Assembly: GCF_038630985.1 (NCBI RefSeq)
Contig: NZ_CP152049.1
Location: 4,235,501 to 4,299,500 of the forward strand
DNA: 64,000 bases
DNA from: Paenibacillus sp. FSL H8-0548
GTDB lineage: Bacteria; Bacillota; Bacilli; Paenibacillales; Paenibacillaceae
Direction: 5' to 3'
Under the pieces are notes generated by a model. It was not told the DNA's origin. It was given only the letters and a program-made list of their open reading frames with translations, and searched no databases. Each line of letters begins with the position of its first letter. Positions within the stretch are counted from its first letter, which is position 1. A program made the translations under genes and the position numbers. Positions 23,488 through 32,991 of the stretch are shown here, piece by piece.

Positions 23488-24327
23488 TTAAATAGCAGAA
23501 ATTAGTGCCGTAACAAGTCCTAAAAACTGGGACTTTACTCGCTCCGTCGTTTCCATTACTTCAGCATGTGACAACGGTTGATCCAAAATACCCGCTGCCA
23601 TATTGCTAATACATGAAATTCCAACAACTTCGATTCCAGAATGACGTGCAGCAATAACTTCCGCAACAGTCGACATTCCGACAGCATCGGCGCCAATAAC
23701 TCGCAACATTTTTATTTCTGCCGGCGTTTCATAGGTGGGTCCGAGAAGTCCAGCATATACGCCTTCGCGCAGCGTGAAGCCTTGTTGCCTCGCAATATCG
23801 CGTGTAATCGTACGAAGACGCTTGCTGTAGGCCTCTGACATATCTGGAAAACGTACGCCAAGGGAATCATCATTGGGACCAATTAGCGGATTTTTGCCTG
23901 TCAAATTAATATGATCGGAGATTAGCATTAGATTACCTGCTTCATAATCCATATTCACACCGCCAGCTGCATTGGTTACAAGCAGTGTTTTCACACCCAG
24001 CTCCTTCATTACCCGAACCGGGAATGCTGTAAGCTCAGGTCCATAGCCCTCATACATGTGAAACCGACCGCGCATGAGCAAGACGGATTTTCCTGATAAC
24101 TCTCCAATTAGCAGCTCGCCAGCATGCCCTTCAACCGTAGAGATCGGGAAATGTGGAATATCATGATATTGAATGGTTACCGCATCCTTAAGATGGTCTC
24201 CAAGCACACCGAGACCTGAACCCATAATCAGCCCGATTTCAGGCCTTTGCTCCGTTTGCGCTTCGATGAACCTTGCAGCTTCCTTAATATGAGCTGCTGT
24301 TAGTCCTGCTGCAGTAATTGTAGTCAT
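23488..24327 (-). CDS. punA: Purine-nucleoside phosphorylase (trimeric, PunA/PupG type)
   Basis: The 279-residue enzyme cleaves guanosine and inosine with phosphate. Blocks of the trimeric family are present: GLIMGSGLGVLGDHL, VEGHAGELLIG, MRGRFHMYEGY, TNAAGGVN and the GPTYETPAE motif. GGAGGTACTAGA precedes the ATG. It works with deoB and pdp in nucleoside salvage. Confidence 0.95.
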   Translation of the reverse strand: MTTITAAGLTAAHIKEAARFIEAQTEQRPEIGLIMGSGLGVLGDHLKDAVTIQYHDIPHFPISTVEGHAGELLIGELSGKSVLLMRGRFHMYEGYGPELTAFPVRVMKELGVKTLLVTNAAGGVNMDYEAGNLMLISDHINLTGKNPLIGPNDDSLGVRFPDMSEAYSKRLRTITRDIARQQGFTLREGVYAGLLGPTYETPAEIKMLRVIGADAVGMSTVAEVIAARHSGIEVVGISCISNMAAGILDQPLSHAEVMETTERVKSQFLGLVTALISAI

Positions 24328-24381
24328 TCTAGTACCTCCAAATTTTATATTTAGTAAACTAAACTTTTAAAATAGAGTTGA

Positions 24382-25569
24382 TCATTCTGAAACGTTAAGT
24401 TCCGACAAAAAGCTGGATCCGTTCGGCGGAGCCTCAATGCCAAAATTTTCGGCTATCGTTGCACCAAGATCCGAAAACGTTGACCGAGTGCTTAGCTGCG
24501 CTGGCTGTGAAAATGAGGGACTATACAGCAATATTGGCACATATTCACGTGTATGGTCTGTGCCAGGGTGCGTTGGATCGTTACCATGATCGGCCGTAAC
24601 GATGAGCAGATCCTTCTTGTCCAGTTGTTTCACCAATTCAGGCACAGCAAGGTCGAACTCCTCCAATGCAGCTGAATAGCCAATGGGATCACGTCTATGA
24701 CCAAATAATGAATCAAAATCAACCAGATTCGTAAATAACAAGCCGTTAAATGGCTTCTTTAGCTGATCTATCGTTTTTTGAATGCCATCTGCGTTGCTTT
24801 TTGTAGATGTAGACGATGTAATGCCTTCACCATCAAATATATCGTTGATCTTCCCAATAGCAATCGTATCAAAGCCTGCGTCCTTCAAAGCATTCAGAAC
24901 GGTTGGCTGCGGGGGCTTCACAGCATAATCATGCCGATTCGGCGTTCGTTGAAAAGCGCCTGGCTCGCCTACATAAGGCCGTGCTATGACTCGACCGACG
25001 GTGAAGCGATCATCCATCGTCAGCTCTCGTGCAATTTCACATGCCCTATAAAGCTCCTCAAGTGGAATCACATCCTCGTGTGCAGCAATTTGAAAGACAC
25101 TGTCAGCAGAGGTATAGACGATCCAAGCTCCAGTCTCCATTTGCTCAGCGCCAAGCTCATCCAAAATCTCAGTGCCGCTGGCTGGCTTGTTGCCAATCAC
25201 TTTACGACCAGTCCGCTGCTCAAACGGTTCCAGCAGCTCTGGAGGAAATCCCTCAGGGAAAGTTTGGAACGGAACGGTCATTTTCAACCCCATTAGCTCC
25301 CAATGCCCCGTCATCGTATCCTTGCCTACCGATACTTCTGCCATTTTGCCATAATAAGCAGCAGGCGCAGCTGATTCAGCACTCCAATTATGAATAGGAG
25401 CAATACGATCAAGTCCCCAGCTTCTTAGATGTGGAAGCTTTGTTTGCGGGACTTTCTCAACGATATGTCCAAGCGTATGTGAACCAAGATCTCCGAAATC
25501 CTCCGCATCAGGAAGCTCGCCAATACCTACACTATCGAGAACAATGACCGCTATTCGTTCAAATTTCAT
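24382..25569 (-). CDS. deoB: Phosphopentomutase
   Basis: The 395-residue alkaline-phosphatase-superfamily enzyme interconverts (deoxy)ribose 1- and 5-phosphate. Metal-binding blocks are visible: [28 protein letters not shown] (Thr nucleophile) and [28 protein letters not shown] sits 11 bases before ATG 25569, so the longer in-frame start at 25602 is rejected. Confidence 0.95.
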   Translation of the reverse strand: MKFERIAVIVLDSVGIGELPDAEDFGDLGSHTLGHIVEKVPQTKLPHLRSWGLDRIAPIHNWSAESAAPAAYYGKMAEVSVGKDTMTGHWELMGLKMTVPFQTFPEGFPPELLEPFEQRTGRKVIGNKPASGTEILDELGAEQMETGAWIVYTSADSVFQIAAHEDVIPLEELYRACEIARELTMDDRFTVGRVIARPYVGEPGAFQRTPNRHDYAVKPPQPTVLNALKDAGFDTIAIGKINDIFDGEGITSSTSTKSNADGIQKTIDQLKKPFNGLLFTNLVDFDSLFGHRRDPIGYSAALEEFDLAVPELVKQLDKKDLLIVTADHGNDPTHPGTDHTREYVPILLYSPSFSQPAQLSTRSTFSDLGATIAENFGIEAPPNGSSFLSELNVSE

Positions 25570-25616
25570 ATGTATGTTTTCCTCCTCTGTCATGTCAAAC
25601 ATCGTCGGGAATTCAA

Positions 25617-26507
25617 TTAAGCGCGTGGATGCGCACGATTATAGGTCTCTTTGATCCGAGCTTTGGAAACCTGCGTGTATTTGAGTGTGGTCGAAACATC
25701 CGCATGCCCAAGCAGCTCCTGCACAGCTCGAATATCAGCCCCATTTTCCAGCAAATGTGCAGCGACAGAGTGACGAAGCATATGAGGCGTGATGTCCTCT
25801 GCAATGCCTGCCTCCTTCGTGTACTTCTTTATCGTCTTCCAAAACCCTTGCCTTGTCAAACGCGTGCCCAAATGATTTAAGAAAAGCGCTGATTCCGACT
25901 CTCTTGCAGTCAATAAGGCATCTCTTCCTAATTGTAAATAATCATTAAGGGCCACCGCTGCCATTTTGCCAAAAGGAACAATACGTTCCTTCTGCCCAGT
26001 GCCCACACACTGAACAAAACCGAGCTGAAGATTAACATCTTCAATATTTAGAGCTGCGAGCTCCGAAACTCTTATGCCTGTAGCATAAATGAGCTCTAGC
26101 ATCGCCTTATCCCGTTTACCGCTTGCACTCACGCTATTTGGCGCTTCAAGGAGCATGTTAGTAACCGAGACACTCAAAATACTAGGCGGCTTCTTCTCTT
26201 GTTTTGGAGCCTCCATATAAATAGAAGGATTACTAACAATGACAGACTCAATGACCAAATAATGAAAAAAGGCACGAACGGACACGATATGACGTGATAA
26301 AGTCGCTGCCTTCCTCCCCTGCTCCTTTAAATGGAGCATATACCTTGAAATATGATGTCTTTGAACGAGGGTCAGCGCAGTGATAGCTTCCTTTTCCAAA
26401 TACGATATAAATTGATTCAAATCCCGCTCATAAGAGGAAAGAGTATTAGCTGACAAGCCACGCTCTACCTTCAAATATTGAATATAACGTTCTAAGTAAG
26501 CTTTCAT
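25617..26507 (-). CDS. xerD: Site-specific tyrosine recombinase XerD
   Basis: The 296-residue recombinase resolves chromosome dimers at dif with XerC. It has the catalytic Arg ([14 protein letters not shown]), Lys region, [32 protein letters not shown] with the Tyr nucleophile. I chose ATG 26507, after AAAGGAAATCC. Gene order fur-xerD-deoB-punA matches Bacillus. Confidence 0.95.
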   Translation of the reverse strand: MKAYLERYIQYLKVERGLSANTLSSYERDLNQFISYLEKEAITALTLVQRHHISRYMLHLKEQGRKAATLSRHIVSVRAFFHYLVIESVIVSNPSIYMEAPKQEKKPPSILSVSVTNMLLEAPNSVSASGKRDKAMLELIYATGIRVSELAALNIEDVNLQLGFVQCVGTGQKERIVPFGKMAAVALNDYLQLGRDALLTARESESALFLNHLGTRLTRQGFWKTIKKYTKEAGIAEDITPHMLRHSVAAHLLENGADIRAVQELLGHADVSTTLKYTQVSKARIKETYNRAHPRA

Positions 26508-26623
26508 CGGATTTCCTTTCGCAAAAAACGCATGACTATAAGAAGTCTTTTCTCCAAAAACATTCAACATTCGACACCGTAAATCCTGCTTTTACACATA
26601 ATCAATGCAGGATGAGCACCTAG

Positions 26624-26857
26624 CTACTCGCCATACCAATAAAACCATCGAAGTCGATCTGCTGCATGCTTGCTGTCTGGAGAATCAGGATCTGTGACAA
26701 AAACTTTAAGTGCATCCCCTTTAGGCTCGCGATAAGGATGTATAGGCGATACAGCATCGGCAAGCCAGCGATAGCCGCCAGTAACAATTAAGAGCAATAC
26801 TGAGAAAATGAGAATAAAAAAAACTCGGCTTGTCCATCTACGAATTGAAAAAACCAT
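26624..26857 (-). CDS. yqzK: YqzK-like membrane protein (DUF4227)
   Basis: The 77-residue protein has one N-terminal membrane helix (VFFILIFSVLLLIVTGG) and a short outside domain ending RLRWFYWYGE. AAGGAGG nine bases before ATG 26857 fixes the start; the longer frame would overlap ald. Its position between ald/fur and xerD matches yqzK in Bacillus. Function unknown. Confidence 0.8.
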   Translation of the reverse strand: MVFSIRRWTSRVFFILIFSVLLLIVTGGYRWLADAVSPIHPYREPKGDALKVFVTDPDSPDSKHAADRLRWFYWYGE

Positions 26858-26934
26858 ATAAACCAGCCTCCTTATAGTGCCGATACTGTTGTCCATCAGT
26901 ACCACCATATGAGGAGACTGCTTCAAGTAGACCT

Positions 26935-28077
26935 TCAATTCTGCAAGTGATCGAAAGGAATGCTTTCCAACCACTTCTCAAGCGGTGTGAAAGGCAATCC
27001 GGTTGCTAGAGCTACCGGTTCACAGGTTAGTTTCCCAGCGTGAGTATTAACTCCTTTTTGCAACGGAATGCTCCTGCGAACGGCGTCCATACCGTGATTC
27101 GCCAACTCCAGCGCAAATGGGATCGTTACATTTGTTAATGCAAAGGTAGAAGTATGAGGTACGGCACCTGGAATGTTGGCAACTGCATAATGAATAACGC
27201 CATGCTTCACATAAATGGGATCCTTATGGGTCGTAGGTCGATCAACCGTTGCAATAGAGCCTCCCTGGTCGACTGCCACATCTACAATAACGGAACCTTT
27301 CTTCATGCCCTGTACCATCTGCTCCGTCACCAAATGTGGAGCACGCGCTCCCGGAATAAGAACCGCACCAATTAGCAAATCCGCTTTCGCTGCTGCTTCA
27401 GCAATATGGTAAGGACTAGACATCACAGTTTTCACTCTTCCACCAAATATTTCATCCAAATAACGCATGCGTTCAGCGCTTTTTTCTAATATAGTCACAC
27501 TAGCACCCATGCCGACCGCAATTTTTGCAGCATTCATGCCTACGATCCCACCGCCAATAATAACGACCTCCGCAGGAGGAACACCTGGTACACCTCCGAG
27601 CAGCACACCCCTTCCGCCATTAAACGCTTCAAGGAACTGCGCGCCTACCTGCACCGACATTCTGCCGGCAACCTCACTCATTGGAGAAAGCAAAGGCAAA
27701 CTGCCGTTTGTCAATTGAATCGTCTCATACGCGATGCTCGTCACGCCATAGTCCATCAATGCCTTTGTCAAATCAGGCGCAGCCGCCAAATGCAAATAAG
27801 TAAACAGCAAGAGCCCCTCGCGGAAATATCCATATTCTTCTGCTAAAGGCTCCTTTACCTTCATAATCATCTCTGAACTTGACCATACCTCTGCAGCAGT
27901 GCTAAGGAGCTTAGCCCCTTCTCGCTCATAATCACTATCTTCAAAGCCGCTCCCGCTCCCTGCGCCTGCCTCAACCAATATTTGATGGCCAGCAGCAGCG
28001 AGTACCGTAACACCAGCAGGCGTTAAAGCAACACGATATTCACTTTGTTTGATTTCTTTAGGAACACCGATAATCAT
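26935..28077 (-). CDS. ald: Alanine dehydrogenase
   Basis: The 380-residue NAD enzyme interconverts alanine and pyruvate plus ammonia. It starts [20 protein letters not shown], with the catalytic Lys/His region ([13 protein letters not shown]), and an NAD site ([21 protein letters not shown]). In sporeformers it supports alanine use and sporulation. Its last bases lie close to the upstream part of the yqzK frame. Confidence 0.96.
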   Translation of the reverse strand: MIIGVPKEIKQSEYRVALTPAGVTVLAAAGHQILVEAGAGSGSGFEDSDYEREGAKLLSTAAEVWSSSEMIMKVKEPLAEEYGYFREGLLLFTYLHLAAAPDLTKALMDYGVTSIAYETIQLTNGSLPLLSPMSEVAGRMSVQVGAQFLEAFNGGRGVLLGGVPGVPPAEVVIIGGGIVGMNAAKIAVGMGASVTILEKSAERMRYLDEIFGGRVKTVMSSPYHIAEAAAKADLLIGAVLIPGARAPHLVTEQMVQGMKKGSVIVDVAVDQGGSIATVDRPTTHKDPIYVKHGVIHYAVANIPGAVPHTSTFALTNVTIPFALELANHGMDAVRRSIPLQKGVNTHAGKLTCEPVALATGLPFTPLEKWLESIPFDHLQN

Positions 28078-28335
28078 CCTTTTCCCTCCTCTTAATCCTG
28101 CTTATTTCATACCTCAAAAACTGCTCTTCCTATGTTGTATGATAATCACGGCAAGATTGCTCTTGCTTAATGAGACGATTTCTTATGAATACCATTCAGC
28201 GTATATTCTCCCTTATTATGCTGTGTAGTATTCCGTAAATTATTTGGGCTTGTGATAACTACCCATACGAAACCGTATGCAGTTTCATAGACTGAAGAAG
28301 AACAAGGCAATCATAATTAGGAGGTTCTAAGTCCA

Positions 28336-29493
28336 TTGTCTAAGCTGAAAAAGATACTAAAAAGCTGTACTACCTGTATCCCTTCTAAAAAAACGAGCCG
28401 CCAGCTTATTACTCTACGTTCTTCCGAATCCTATAAGCGCTGTCTTAAACATTTAAAGGATTTAGGTATTTCTCCGTTCAAAACCGTTTCCAGCAATCAT
28501 ATGATCGGTTGTTATTTTAATACAAATGTATCCTCCGATATTTTGGTCAGACATCCATACATTAAGAAAGTTGAAAAGGATTTTCAAATTCGAGCGCATG
28601 GATTATTGCAAAACAAGCCAATCAAATATCGGGTACCTGCGGGACCACTGCTAACGCCTGCTACATTTCCTGCTTCTGTGCCTTGGAATATTTGCCGAGT
28701 TCAAGCGCCAGCTGCTTGGTCTACCACGAAAGGAAAAACGATAAAAGTTGCGATACTCGATACAGGAATTGCTAACCATCCTGATCTTCGAATAACGGGC
28801 GGCATCAATGTCATTGATGGAGGATCGTTTGCTGATGACAACGGACATGGCACTCACGTCGCTGGTATCGTCGCCGCTACTGGGAAATCCGGAAAATTAA
28901 CTGGAGTTGCTCCAGCAGTGAATTTGTATGCGGTAAAAGCGCTGGATAAGAATGGTGATGGATACGTTTCAAATATTATCGAGGGTATTAACTGGTGTAT
29001 AAAAAATCGTATGAACGTCATCAATATGAGCTTTGGCATTTTAAATTCCGAGAGCAGCAAGACGCTGCACGAAGCTATAAAAAGAGCAGCGAAGCAAGGG
29101 ATTATTATGGTAGCCTCTGCCGGCAACTCTGGTATCACTTACGGTAAAATTGATGAACCCGCTTCTTTTAGTGAAACCATTGCAGTAGCAGCATCTACAA
29201 TTACGAACAAGATCGCAACCTTCAGCAGTCGGGGCAGCGGAATCGGTCTTACAGCGCCTGGTGAAAATATAAACTCCACCTGGTTGAACGGAACTTATGC
29301 CAAGGTCTCTGGAACAAGCATGTCCTCCCCCCATGTAACTGGCGGCGCTGCATTGCTGCTAGCTGGAAGGCCATGCCTATCAGTCACAGAGGTTAAAAGA
29401 CGACTTCTCAAAAATGCAATTAAGCTGAAAGGTTACAGTTCTCATGCACAAGGTGCTGGACTGCTGCAGCTTAATCATATTTTTGATGTCTAA
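28336..29493 (+). CDS. Subtilisin-like serine protease (S8) without signal peptide
   Basis: The 385-residue protease has a complete triad: Asp in AILDTGIANHPD, His in DNGHGTHVAG and Ser in SGTSMSSPHV, with the oxyanion Asn in ASAGNSG. A propeptide-like N-domain of about 110 residues precedes it. The start is TTG 28336 after AGGAGG; residues 1-25 are basic and Cys-containing with no hydrophobic core, so secretion is doubtful and an intracellular or spore role is possible. It is one of few plus-strand genes here. Confidence 0.88.
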   Translation: MSKLKKILKSCTTCIPSKKTSRQLITLRSSESYKRCLKHLKDLGISPFKTVSSNHMIGCYFNTNVSSDILVRHPYIKKVEKDFQIRAHGLLQNKPIKYRVPAGPLLTPATFPASVPWNICRVQAPAAWSTTKGKTIKVAILDTGIANHPDLRITGGINVIDGGSFADDNGHGTHVAGIVAATGKSGKLTGVAPAVNLYAVKALDKNGDGYVSNIIEGINWCIKNRMNVINMSFGILNSESSKTLHEAIKRAAKQGIIMVASAGNSGITYGKIDEPASFSETIAVAASTITNKIATFSSRGSGIGLTAPGENINSTWLNGTYAKVSGTSMSSPHVTGGAALLLAGRPCLSVTEVKRRLLKNAIKLKGYSSHAQGAGLLQLNHIFDV

Positions 29494-29544
29494 GAAAATG
29501 CCAAAACGGCTTCGCCGTCCAGAAATGCTGGGCAGCTTAGCCGT

Positions 29545-30018
29545 TTATAATTGATTTTCAGTTGGGGTTGCACTATCATTTTTTTCTTTGCAGCGATGGC
29601 ATACACCTTGAAAATCAAGACGATGATCGATTACAAAAAAACCGTATTCCTGCTCAAGCCGTTCTTCCAATGGCAAAAGCCAGTCATCCTTTATTTCATC
29701 CATAGTTCCACATTGCACACATATTAAATGGTGATGATGATGCTTGTTGCTGTCTGTACGCAAATCGTACCGTGCTACCCCATCGCCGAAATTCAGTTTT
29801 TCGACAACATGCATTTCGCTTAGTAACTCCAATGTCCGATAAACCGTCGCAAGTCCGATTTCTGGGGCTTTATCTTTTACAAGCATAAATACATCTTCGG
29901 CACTTAGATGGTCATCTTCATTCTCAAGTAACACGCGTACCGTAGCTTCGCGCTGCGGGGTTAACTTGTAGCCCTGCGACTGCAGCTGTTGTTTAATCTT
30001 TTCAATCCGGGCTTCCAT
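29545..30018 (-). CDS. fur: Ferric uptake regulator Fur
   Basis: The 157-residue repressor has a winged-helix N-domain (TPQREATVRVLLENEDDHLSAEDVFM...GLATVYRTLELL) and a metal-binding C-domain with HHHHHLICVQCG and a closing CHRCKEK (structural zinc Cys pairs). GGGGGGGAAATC precedes ATG 30018. The neighbourhood spoIIM-fur-xerD is as in Bacillus, where Fur itself represses iron uptake. Confidence 0.93.
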   Translation of the reverse strand: MEARIEKIKQQLQSQGYKLTPQREATVRVLLENEDDHLSAEDVFMLVKDKAPEIGLATVYRTLELLSEMHVVEKLNFGDGVARYDLRTDSNKHHHHHLICVQCGTMDEIKDDWLLPLEERLEQEYGFFVIDHRLDFQGVCHRCKEKNDSATPTENQL

Positions 30019-30053
30019 GATTTCCCCCCCTACCACATGTCTGCGCCTTTTTC

Positions 30054-30067
30054 AGGAAACGTTTCCT
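30054..30067. promoter_or_regulatory. 14-bp palindrome upstream of fur
   Basis: AGGAAACGTTTCCT is perfectly symmetric and resembles a CcpA cre site except at its outer bases. It lies 36 bases before the fur start. Regulator unknown. Confidence 0.35.
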
Positions 30068-30111
30068 CTCATTATATGTGCTAACCTGATCAAAAGTCAA
30101 ACATTTTGGTG

Positions 30112-30738
30112 TCAGATTGTGGCGTTAACGGACGAAAGCAGAGGTGAAATCAAGCTGATTAGGTAAGGAGAGATATAGGCTTCGAACAACGCTGCACCTG
30201 CGAAAACAAATAACATCAGCATAGCTGTCGATGTGAAGGAGCCAAGCTCAGGAGCAAGCTCCCCCTTTTGCTGCAGCAATCTGTTTTTGATCACAAATAT
30301 GGAGAACGAGATTGCAGCTGCACTGACGATAATCATTGCCGGAACGACAATAATGTTTTGCGGGGCAACGGACACGAGCGAGAAAAGCACGCCCTTCCAG
30401 CCGTACTGATTAATGAGCGTGCCGATTGAAAAGCCAACTAACGCACCCTTCAAAAAATTCAGCGCCAGCACCCCTGGCATTCCAACTACAGTGATGCCAA
30501 GCACCCACACTACAAGCAGCCATTTACTATGGAAAAAAAACCGTTCCCAAAATGAATCCACGCCTCCTGTGCCTAAGCCTTGATCCATAAGCCTAACATA
30601 TTGGCTTACATCCTGTGCCATCTCCTGCTGCTGCTCGAGAGTAAGCGCATTGACCATGAGCGCCCCGAAAATAACACCCACAACAAACAAGACCGATACA
30701 AATACATATAGGGATAGTTGATTTTTCACCATGGTCAT
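30112..30738 (-). CDS. spoIIM: Stage II sporulation protein M
   Basis: The roughly 208-residue membrane protein has five hydrophobic segments (first FVSVLFVVGVIFGALMVNAL) and belongs to the DMP complex that drives septal peptidoglycan hydrolysis in engulfment. AAGGAGG precedes two close ATG codons (30738, 30732). Its position next to fur matches B. subtilis. Confidence 0.9.
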   Translation of the reverse strand: MTMVKNQLSLYVFVSVLFVVGVIFGALMVNALTLEQQQEMAQDVSQYVRLMDQGLGTGGVDSFWERFFFHSKWLLVVWVLGITVVGMPGVLALNFLKGALVGFSIGTLINQYGWKGVLFSLVSVAPQNIIVVPAMIIVSAAAISFSIFVIKNRLLQQKGELAPELGSFTSTAMLMLFVFAGAALFEAYISPYLISLISPLLSSVNATI

Positions 30739-30753
30739 CAAACCCTCCTTAAT

Positions 30754-30918
30754 GTGCAACCCTGCAGCCCTTTAGAAGGGCTTGTACCAACCTTTAAAGG
30801 CTTCTCTACCCAACCTTTAAAGGCTTCTGCCAAACCTTCAAAGGCTTCTACCAACCTTCAAAGGCGTTTCGAGCCCTCCCAAACCCTCCCTTCCAAGGGA
30901 GGGCCCCAAGGGTTGCAC
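30754..30918. repeat. 165-bp repeat element bounded by GTGCAACCCT inverted repeats
   Basis: GTGCAACCCT (30754-30763) is matched by AGGGTTGCAC (30909-30918). Inside are four tandem units of the form CCAACCTTTAAAGGCTTCT (from 30787, 30811, 30830 and 30851), and a perfect 20-bp palindrome at 30884-30903 (CCCTCCCTTCC/GGAAGGGAGGG type). It looks like a non-coding mobile or REP-type element. Confidence 0.65.
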
Positions 30919-30959
30919 CCTCTGGACTCCTGCAACTGAACTAACGACGTTGAGCGTAA

Positions 30960-31667
30960 GATGCTTTAATGCTACGTTTTCGCTCGAACGCTTCCGTCCC
31001 TGCGGGACACGCTTTCAGTTGAATCAAATATGATTAGTTTTAAGAATAGTTTGCGCTCGACGAGACACCTTACATGCATGTATGCCTACCTACTTATTTA
31101 CTTACTTACTAACCATCTCATCCCCACCCAAAAGCGAGAGAACTACAGCTACACTGCACTTTGTACAATGTAATCGGCTTTTTACTCCTTCGAGCTCTGC
31201 TACAATGTACTTTGTGCAATGGAATGGCCTAATTTATGCCCTTTTCCATGTTTTAGGGCTGTTTCTGCTGCTTTTTTACAATGTAGCACCTGAATTAAGC
31301 TTCCATGTTAGGTTTCCATTGCACTTTATGCAACGCCCGCCGCTCAGTAGCCACTATACCAACCATCGACGCATGAGTTTGATCAGAATAGTCCAATCCT
31401 TTAATCTCTTAACTAACCACTTACCACATCCCTATCTCAACTAGTCATTGCATATAATCAATGAGTGATAACAGGAAAATCTCCAGTTAATTCCTTGGAA
31501 CATGCCCGTAATTATGCTTTAGCTGGAATTTCTACCTGTAATTCTTAGGGAGTCAGCTATATAACTAGTTATGAAAAATTAACATCAGAAATTCCTGTTA
31601 ATTCACCATTAGTCTCCCTGCTTCGATGAATAGCTGGAGTTATTCCTGTTAATTCACAATGTGAATA
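30960..31667. other. Intergenic sequence with degenerate repeats
   Basis: No gene is supported. Between 31150 and 31340 a (T)GCACTTTGTRCAATG motif recurs in degenerate form. Between 31480 and 31660 four degenerate units ending in CCTGTTAATTC recur about every 50-59 bases, two of them identical over 15 bases (31592-31606 and 31643-31657). Confidence 0.45.
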
Positions 31668-31864
31668 TATATAAGTTGAACTTGAAAAATGAAGTTACAG
31701 CGAAGCGAGTAGATCGTTCTGGAGAAACGAAGTGTTCGCCTTTGCAGCCGGATTCTTACCTTTAAATGTCTAACAAAATCAAAGAATCTGGCTGCAACCG
31801 CGACCCTTCAGAATGATCTTCTCGCACAGCGCTCAAAACGTAAATTTCTAGTTCAACTTATATA
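31668..31864. repeat. 197-bp imperfect palindrome (MITE-like element)
   Basis: The ends TATATAAGTTGAAC and GTTCAACTTATATA are exact inverted copies. Inner segments also mirror each other (AGATCGTTCTGGAG with CTTCAGAATGATCT; GCAGCCGGATTCTT with AAGAATCTGGCTGC), so the whole element can fold into one long hairpin. It has no coding capacity. Confidence 0.8.
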
Positions 31865-32056
31865 GGTTGCTTAGCATTGAATATGACGAATAAAAAGTCT
31901 GCTTTTACTGTTTCATATATTTCAAAAAGTTGTAAGTTAATAGTAGAGAGTTAGTCAAAGCGAGTTTTCAAAAAAATACATGTTTAAGGGTTGTCTTTGT
32001 ATTGTATGAGGATGTTATCGGTGGTATGACGGGTTTTAGAGGAAAGAAAGGGTCGG

Positions 32057-32620
32057 CTAGAGCCGACCTGTGAGTATGTAGAGCTTCCACGCATATACAG
32101 CTAAAATCGTTTTGGCATCGCTAATGCGACCTTCTTGTATGTAAGCCTCGGCTTGCTCAAGAGTAATCGCCTCGACTCTTAAATCCTCATCATCGTCTGG
32201 ATTTTGAACGCCTTGCTCAACTTTGTCAGTGAAATAAACGTACAGCTTCTCATCTGCAAAGCCTGGCGAGGTATAGAAGGCGCTTAAGAGCTTGAGATCA
32301 TCTGAGCGGTAACCCGTTTCTTCCTCCAGCTCACGAGCGGCGGCAGTTAATGGGTCTTCTCCAGGGTCAAGCTTGCCCGCAGGTATTTCAATTTGATATT
32401 TTTCAAGCGGCTTGCGGAATTGCTCCACGACTAGCAGCTTGCCGTCTAATAAAGCCATAACCGCAGCAGCGCCGGGATGCTTCACAATTTCTCTTGTGGC
32501 CGTTTTGCCATCTGCCAGCGTAACCGTATCCACCTGCAAGGTAATCATTTTACCTTCAAATATGGATTCGGTCTTAATCGTTTCTTCACGCCATATTTCT
32601 GCTGGCTGTTGTTCTTTCAA
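32057..32620 (-). CDS. nudF: ADP-ribose pyrophosphatase (NUDIX)
   Basis: The 187-residue hydrolase splits ADP-ribose and related sugars. The Nudix box is intact (GEDPLTAAARELEEETGY with the REXXEE core), preceded by QIEIPAGK. I chose TTG 32620, seven bases after GAAGGAG; the ATG at 32653 has no ribosome site. It is divergent from mciZ, as in B. subtilis. Confidence 0.9.
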   Translation of the reverse strand: MKEQQPAEIWREETIKTESIFEGKMITLQVDTVTLADGKTATREIVKHPGAAAVMALLDGKLLVVEQFRKPLEKYQIEIPAGKLDPGEDPLTAAARELEEETGYRSDDLKLLSAFYTSPGFADEKLYVYFTDKVEQGVQNPDDDEDLRVEAITLEQAEAYIQEGRISDAKTILAVYAWKLYILTGRL

Positions 32621-32709
32621 GCGTATCGCTCCTTCATATGTTTTATTTCGCATATCTTGTCCAAACCCTGCATAACTATCATTATATCAAATTGACGGGG
32701 GCGAATCAT

Positions 32710-32874
32710 ATGAAACAATATGTTGCTTTAAACCATTTGCGTTTAGTAGGAAAAGGCTGGGAGATCCGTCATCAGCTGCGCAAGCTGTCTGCTTCAACAC
32801 TATCACGTACGCCGATGTCCGAGTACACCAATGTCATTAGCATAAAGCGTCTACCTTTGGAAAACACCAATTAA
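32710..32874 (+). CDS. mciZ: MciZ-like FtsZ inhibitor peptide (54 aa)
   Basis: The peptide contains LRLVGKGWEIRHQLRKL, closely matching the conserved LVGKAWEIRxKLK core of B. subtilis MciZ, which caps FtsZ filaments in the mother cell during sporulation. Its position beside nudF supports the call. It is longer than the 40-residue B. subtilis form, with an extra C-terminal tail of about 20 residues. GGGGGCG precedes the ATG. Confidence 0.82.
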   Translation: MKQYVALNHLRLVGKGWEIRHQLRKLSASTLSRTPMSEYTNVISIKRLPLENTN

Positions 32875-32991
32875 TTCACTTTCTAATCGTAGTTATTATA
32901 TTCAGACAAAAACCCTCCATCCGTGTTCAGCCTGTGCTGAGCTCTAGGATTGAAGGGCTTTCTGTCTTGTTCATCGATCATGTTAACTGAA

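Noticed and set aside
24778..25397. Plus-strand frames opposite deoB
   Set aside because: Antisense shadows of a clearly real gene.
30770..30868. CRISPR-like array from the tandem units
   Set aside because: Units are contiguous with 19-24 bp periods and no unique spacers, and no cas genes are present.
31082..31444. 120-codon frame in the repeat-rich gap
   Set aside because: Built from degenerate repeats, no ribosome site, no domain pattern.
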